From: Patiria miniata
Lineage: Eukaryota > Echinodermata > Asteroidea > Valvatida > Asterinidae
DNA length: 64,000 bases
Direction: 5' to 3'
Assembly (NCBI RefSeq): GCF_015706575.1
Contig: NW_024037067.1
Span: 6,585,909 to 6,649,908 of the forward strand
Positions 59,846 to 64,000 of this stretch are shown here, piece by piece; the first letter of the stretch is position 1; each line of letters opens with the position of its first letter. The notes under the pieces are model-generated. The model was not told the origin of the DNA. It searched no databases and worked only from the letters and a program-made list of their open reading frames with translations. A program made the translations under genes and the position numbers.

Positions 59846-60075
59846 AGCTGTTTCGGTGTACACGTCGAAACAGCTCTTGTTAGCTGTTCCCAATTTCAAT
59901 TGGGAACAGCTATTGTTTTCGTTAAAGTTTTTTTTTTTCCTTTTTTTTTGGCTTTTCCGCAAAAAAGCGGAAAAGCCTTTCTTTTGTTTTCATTTTTGGC
60001 TTTTCCGCAAAAAGCGGAAAAGCCTTTCTTTTTGTTCTCATTTTTTGGCTTTTTCGCAATTCTTGCGAAAAAGCC
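59846..60075 (+). mobile_element. stack of five Helitron-type 5' termini
   Basis: Five terminal hairpins in the same orientation follow one another: type 3 (59846-59875), type 1 (59882-59911), type 2 (59950-59977), type 2 again (59998-60024) and type 4 (60047-60075). Most are separated by the short T-rich leader that normally follows such a hairpin; the first two are only 6 bp apart. Only one body follows directly. Confidence 0.8.
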
Positions 60076-61020
60076 TTTCTTTTTGTTCTGATTTTTTTTC
60101 TTTCTTCCTCACCCTCTTCCTCTTCCTCTTCCTCTTCCTTTTCTTCTTCCACTTCTTTATTGCACAAAATCCCATAGACTTTGTACACGTTTTTTCTACA
60201 CGCCACTTTTGGCCTTAAAACAATTCCGATTTCCTTCAAACCTGGCACATACTTAGAACATCACCTGCAGATGTGTGCCGAATCATTACGTCATGCTGAC
60301 GTCATCACGCGATTTATTATAGAATTTTGAATATTTAATTTTTCCCATAGACTTTGTACACAGAAATTTAAAAAAAAATGTCGATTTTCAAAGGGCATTT
60401 TCGACTCTTTGCCAGTAATTCATTTACACCACTCTTTGTCCAAGCAATGACCCTAATTCAAACAACATTGTGTAATGATGACGTCATGATGACGTCATCC
60501 GGTGTTTATTTATAGGCAATTAAATTTTGACACTTTTAATATTTAAAAATGCATAAGAAATCAACCGTACGCGTCCGCAGCATTCTGTTGCCGGCAAGTG
60601 GTAGATTAGGTTAAGGTCTTTATTTCATTTAGTGTGCGTGAAATCACATGACCCTTGCTTCCGGTCGAAAAAGGCCCAAACCGGAAGTGGCTTATTATTT
60701 GAAAGTGGTAATAGATATGAACTTGCTTTTAACGGTGTTAGTCTCTTGGCTGATAGTGTTCTTCAAATTATCTACCGATGACGTCATGCAATCTTCGAGC
60801 GCCCTCTCGCGACAGGTTAAAAATTAGCAAAAATGTATTTTGAATAGATGTCTGTGGCGAAGTTTGTCAGAATCGCCTAAATATTGGTGTATATGATGAC
60901 CTTGACCCACTTAAGACGTGTGCGAAGTTTTAGGCGAATGACGTCATCAGACCGGAAGTTATAATAAAAAGACCCTTTTTCATTTGAAAATTCCTGAAAA
61001 ATCAACCATGGCAGTTTTTA

Positions 61021-61885
61021 TAATAATAATAATAAAAGAACATTTGTAAAGCGCCGGTATCCGCCAAAAATAGGCGCTCATGGCGCTCGAGGAGAAAGTC
61101 AAGTTAAGATTGTGTGTTGTGAGAGTAAGCTTGTTTGTACAGGTAAGATTTTATGTTTGTCTTAAATGTTGTGATGGATGGAGATGATTTGATAGCCAGA
61201 GGGAGTTGGTTCCACACTCGGGTTGACGCTGCCGCAAAGGATCTGTCACCCCACAGAGTGGAGGTCCTGGGCTCGTGAAGCATCATGAGCTCACTGGAGC
61301 GGAGTCCGGTGCGTGCTGTTGAGTACGGGTGGATGAGGTCGATGAGATACTCCGGCGCATTGCTGTGGAGGATTTTGAACACGAATAGGCCGAGTTTGTA
61401 TTTAATTCTGTATGATACTGGAAGCCAGTGGAGATCTGCTAGTACAGGAGTGATGTGAGAATGTTTACTAGTGAGAGAGATTAGTCTGGCACTGATGTTT
61501 TGTAGTCGCTGCAAACGGTTTAGTTGATTTAGGTTAATGCCATACAATAGTGAATTGCCCATGTCAATTTTGGATGTGATGAAAGCGTGAACAAGTATTT
61601 CAGTTGTGTGTTTGTCAAGATATTTTCGTATGTGTCCGATGTTACGGATCGACATGCAGACTGATCTAGAGATTGATGTAAGGTGAGGTTCCATGGATAG
61701 AGATGAATCAAAGATAATACCAAGATTTCTGACTTGATTTGATGGCATGATGGTTGAATCACCAACCCTTATGGATGGAACATGAACTTTGCACGATTGC
61801 TGCTTTGAACCTATGATGATAAATTCGGTCTTTTCATCGTTGAATTTAAGCCAGTTTTGAGTCATCCAAGAACGTACGTCATCAA
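61021..61885 (-). mobile_element. 5'-truncated LINE (CR1/L2-like) insertion
   Basis: Splits E9: gcagttttta before and tttatatttg after are contiguous in E1 and E5. On the minus strand the element ends with gcgctttacaaatgttctttt and a tail of TTA/TTAT units, as CR1/L2-group LINEs do. Short tttta/tttata flanks may be the target duplication. The 5' truncation is the usual result of target-primed reverse transcription. Confidence 0.8.
61104..61885 (-). CDS. C-terminal fragment of a LINE reverse transcriptase ORF2
   Basis: The frame is open for 260 codons from the truncation point to a stop at 61104. Landmarks typical of the region after the RT catalytic core in CR1/L2/Jockey-type LINEs are WMTQNWLKFNDEKTEFIIIG, VRNLGIIFDSSLSMEPH, KIDMGNSLLYG, LQNISARLI, HITPVLADLHWLPVSYRI and WNQLPLAIKS. 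The catalytic YxDD part is absent because of truncation, so this copy cannot be active. Lack of interrupting stops indicates a young insertion. There is no initiation site; it is a fragment, not a gene. Confidence 0.85.
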
Positions 61886-63743
61886 TTTATATTTGTTTTT
61901 ACTTTAATTGTTGATTGGAGAGTAGGTCTAAAACATTTCAAAGTTTCGAGGCGATAAGCGAACTCGAACATACCCTGCGCACGCTTAAAACTTCACAATG
62001 ACAATACCTCTGCTTCAAAACATGCACAGGACAGGACGTCCACAATGTACATGTACTTGCACGTACGTTGTACATAGGCACATACATCGTATGTCAGTCA
62101 GCCTGCAGCGCACGTGTTGCTGAGGTCCAATCCTGTCCACAGTGACCGTTTTAGCCGATTTTCGGCTAACTTTGACAGATTTTATGTTCATGCATGCGCA
62201 TAGACAGGGACGTATTATAGCACTTTTGGCATTAATCTTTGTCAGATATCACAGCTTTCTCCACAAGTCTTTTCCTATACAACACTGATTTATCTTACTG
62301 AGTAGTTCTGAACTTCGGCTGAGAATTACTATGAGAAGGAAAAAGAAATCGTATTTTTTTAACGCCTGTCATTTGATTGAAAATATTCCCAAGAGTTAGA
62401 ATAGCAAGTAATATTTCATAAAAATGTTTCAGTTTAGAGGAAAATCACGCATTTAAAGGTGCAGTCTTTCTGCTGTAGGATTTTTAACCTATTGACTTTG
62501 TACACGTTTTCAAGCCACCATTTTCATAACTTGGCGATCTGGAATCGTCATCAAAGTTACAGCCAAGGAAGACCCTCATACAAAAACTATGCCAAGACTA
62601 TGACATCATGATGACGTCATCATCAAGTGATTTATTATGGAGTCATGAATAATTAATTTTTCTCATAGACTTAGTACACAGCTTTCTCCACAAGTCTTTT
62701 CCTATACAACACTGGTATATCTTACTGAGTAGTTCTGAACTTCGGCTGAGAATTACTATGAGAAGGAAAAAGAAATCGTATTGTTTTTTTTACTTTTGCC
62801 ATTGGATTGAAAATATTCCCAAGAGTCAGAATATCAAGTAATATTTCATAAAAATGTTTCAGTTTAAAGGCAAATCACGTATTTAAAGGTGCAGTTTTTC
62901 TGCTGTGGGATTTTTAACCCGTTGACTTTGTACACGTTTTCAAGCCAAAATTTTTATAACTTGGCGATCTGGAATCGTCATCAAAGTTACAGCCAAGGAA
63001 GACCCTCATACAAAAATTATGCCAAGACTATGACGTCACCACCTAATTTTTTTATTGATTTTTGAAAATTTACGTACATATTGTGAAGTCTTATATCTAC
63101 AGAAATGTAAGTCCGATTGGGTTGAAACTTGGTATGTGGCTATATCAGGATGTGTTATAGATTAAAAATGAGGTGACGTCATGATGACGTCATCCTGAGA
63201 TTTTGTATGAAAATTTATTTTTTTGGACCTTTTAGCCATATCTACCGAACGCAACATGCAAAATGCAAAATTCTTTTTTGCATTTGGTCTGTTATGTAAT
63301 AGCTATTCTCACAAAACTTGAAAAATGTGTGACGTCATCATGACGTCATCAAAATGCGATTTTTCAAAACTCATATAAGGAAAGGTCCAATTGTCATGAA
63401 ACTTGGTGAGTAGGCAGTTAATCATACTAGTATGCACAGTTCGAAGTGACGTCACGATGACGTCATCAACAATTAAAAAATAATTGTCGATTTTCAAAGT
63501 GCGTTTTCGACTCTTTGCCAGTAATTGATTAAGATCACTCTTTGTCCAAGCAAAGACCTTGTACACACGCACATACATCGTATTGCCGAGGGCAAATCCT
63601 GTCCACAGTGACCGTTTTAGCCGATTTTTCGGCTAACTTTGACATATTTTATGTTCATGCATATTCAAGACATATTATTGATTTAAAAAAATCATAATGC
63701 GGAAAAGCCCTATGTTCTGTTGCAAACAGACATAGACCTCTAG

Positions 63744-64000
63744 TTTTTTTTTCTTCTCCTTTTTCAGACTTTTTCTCCATAGGTTTAACACACGTTTCTT
63801 CTGGCAGTCCACTTTGCCACTTTTTTAAATCCGATTGATTTCAGACTTGGTACATACTTAGACCACCACCCACAGATGGTCCTAGAAGAAATTTGTGATC
63901 GTGACGTCATCAGGTGTCAGGTTACGTTACATTAAAGATGCATTATTCCCCATATGTTTTGTACACGTTTTAAAACACTCCAGTTTGGCATCTTCGTCAA
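63744..64000 (+). mobile_element. resumed body of an outer Helitron-type element
   Basis: After E9's CTAG comes a T tract, then ctttttcagactttttctcc, aaatccgattgatttcagac and acttagaccaccacc. This parallels the start of the type 3 bodies of E4 and E8. It is probably the continuation of the type 3 element whose 5' hairpin is at 59846; it runs off the window. Confidence 0.6.

Larger units (their letters stand above)
60047..63743 (+). mobile_element. Helitron2/Helentron-like element with mismatched ends (type 4 start, type 2 end), carrying a LINE insertion (E9)
   Basis: The body after the type 4 hairpin runs through the shared core (60479-61000), is split by a LINE (61021-61885), resumes with type 2-like sequence and two copies of the 427-bp module (62251 and 62678). 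It closes with tgcggaaaagcc (63698-63709), a ctatgt/acatag hairpin and CTAG at 63740-63743. The expected type 4 end is not found. The 5' partner may instead be one of the type 2 hairpins at 59950 or 59998. Confidence 0.65.

Noticed and set aside
59828-60248. Phe-rich and Lys/Glu-rich frames
   Set aside because: They arise from T tracts and TTC/CTT-rich leader sequence between Helitron-type hairpins.

Overview
This window is animal nuclear DNA, not bacterial: a protein-coding gene with consensus GT-AG splice sites, tRNA-derived SINE-like repeats, MITE-like elements, a LINE fragment, a long satellite array and a thick pile of Helitron-type transposons. The style of the dispersed repeats (for example the gggcccaatttcatag element near 6225 and the SINE tail at 6798) reminds me of echinoderm and other marine deuterostome genomes. 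That placement is recollection, not a search result.

Region 1 (1-13222, minus strand) is the 5' part of one gene. Eleven coding exons join in phase without a stop to give the first 469 residues of a protein that continues past the left edge. The protein is hydrophilic and probably largely disordered. It carries an N-terminal helical motif resembling glutamate-rich protein 3 (ERICH3), an RPKS-rich basic segment, an acidic stretch, and a regular run of TQT-type motifs spaced 8-11 residues apart that looks like a multivalent LC8 (dynein light chain) binding array. Its introns hold a 43-bp minisatellite, SINE-like copies, several terminal-inverted-repeat or foldback elements, and a cluster of CGACGTCG palindromes.

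Region 2 (13223-14659) is upstream DNA with no recognised gene.

Region 3 (14660-44326) is a head-to-tail satellite with a 219-bp monomer, about 135 copies, cut off by a 500-N assembly gap (44327-44826). The left half carries diagnostic variants arranged in higher-order patterns (a nine-monomer pattern and a block duplicated 14 monomers apart). The right half is almost uniform. Indels become dense just before the gap.

Region 4 (44827-64000) is a nest of at least nine elements of Helitron2/Helentron type. Four end types are seen. Each has a 5' terminal hairpin whose outer arm reappears inverted just inside the 3' end, followed by a different 3' hairpin and a terminal CTAG. The elements sit in each other's T tracts, share a core of about 900 bp despite different ends, and are packed with TGACGTCA (CRE/ATF-type) sites, often as doublets with an 11-bp pitch. 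One copy is interrupted by a 5'-truncated LINE whose reverse-transcriptase C-terminal frame is still open. I see no host gene in regions 2-4.
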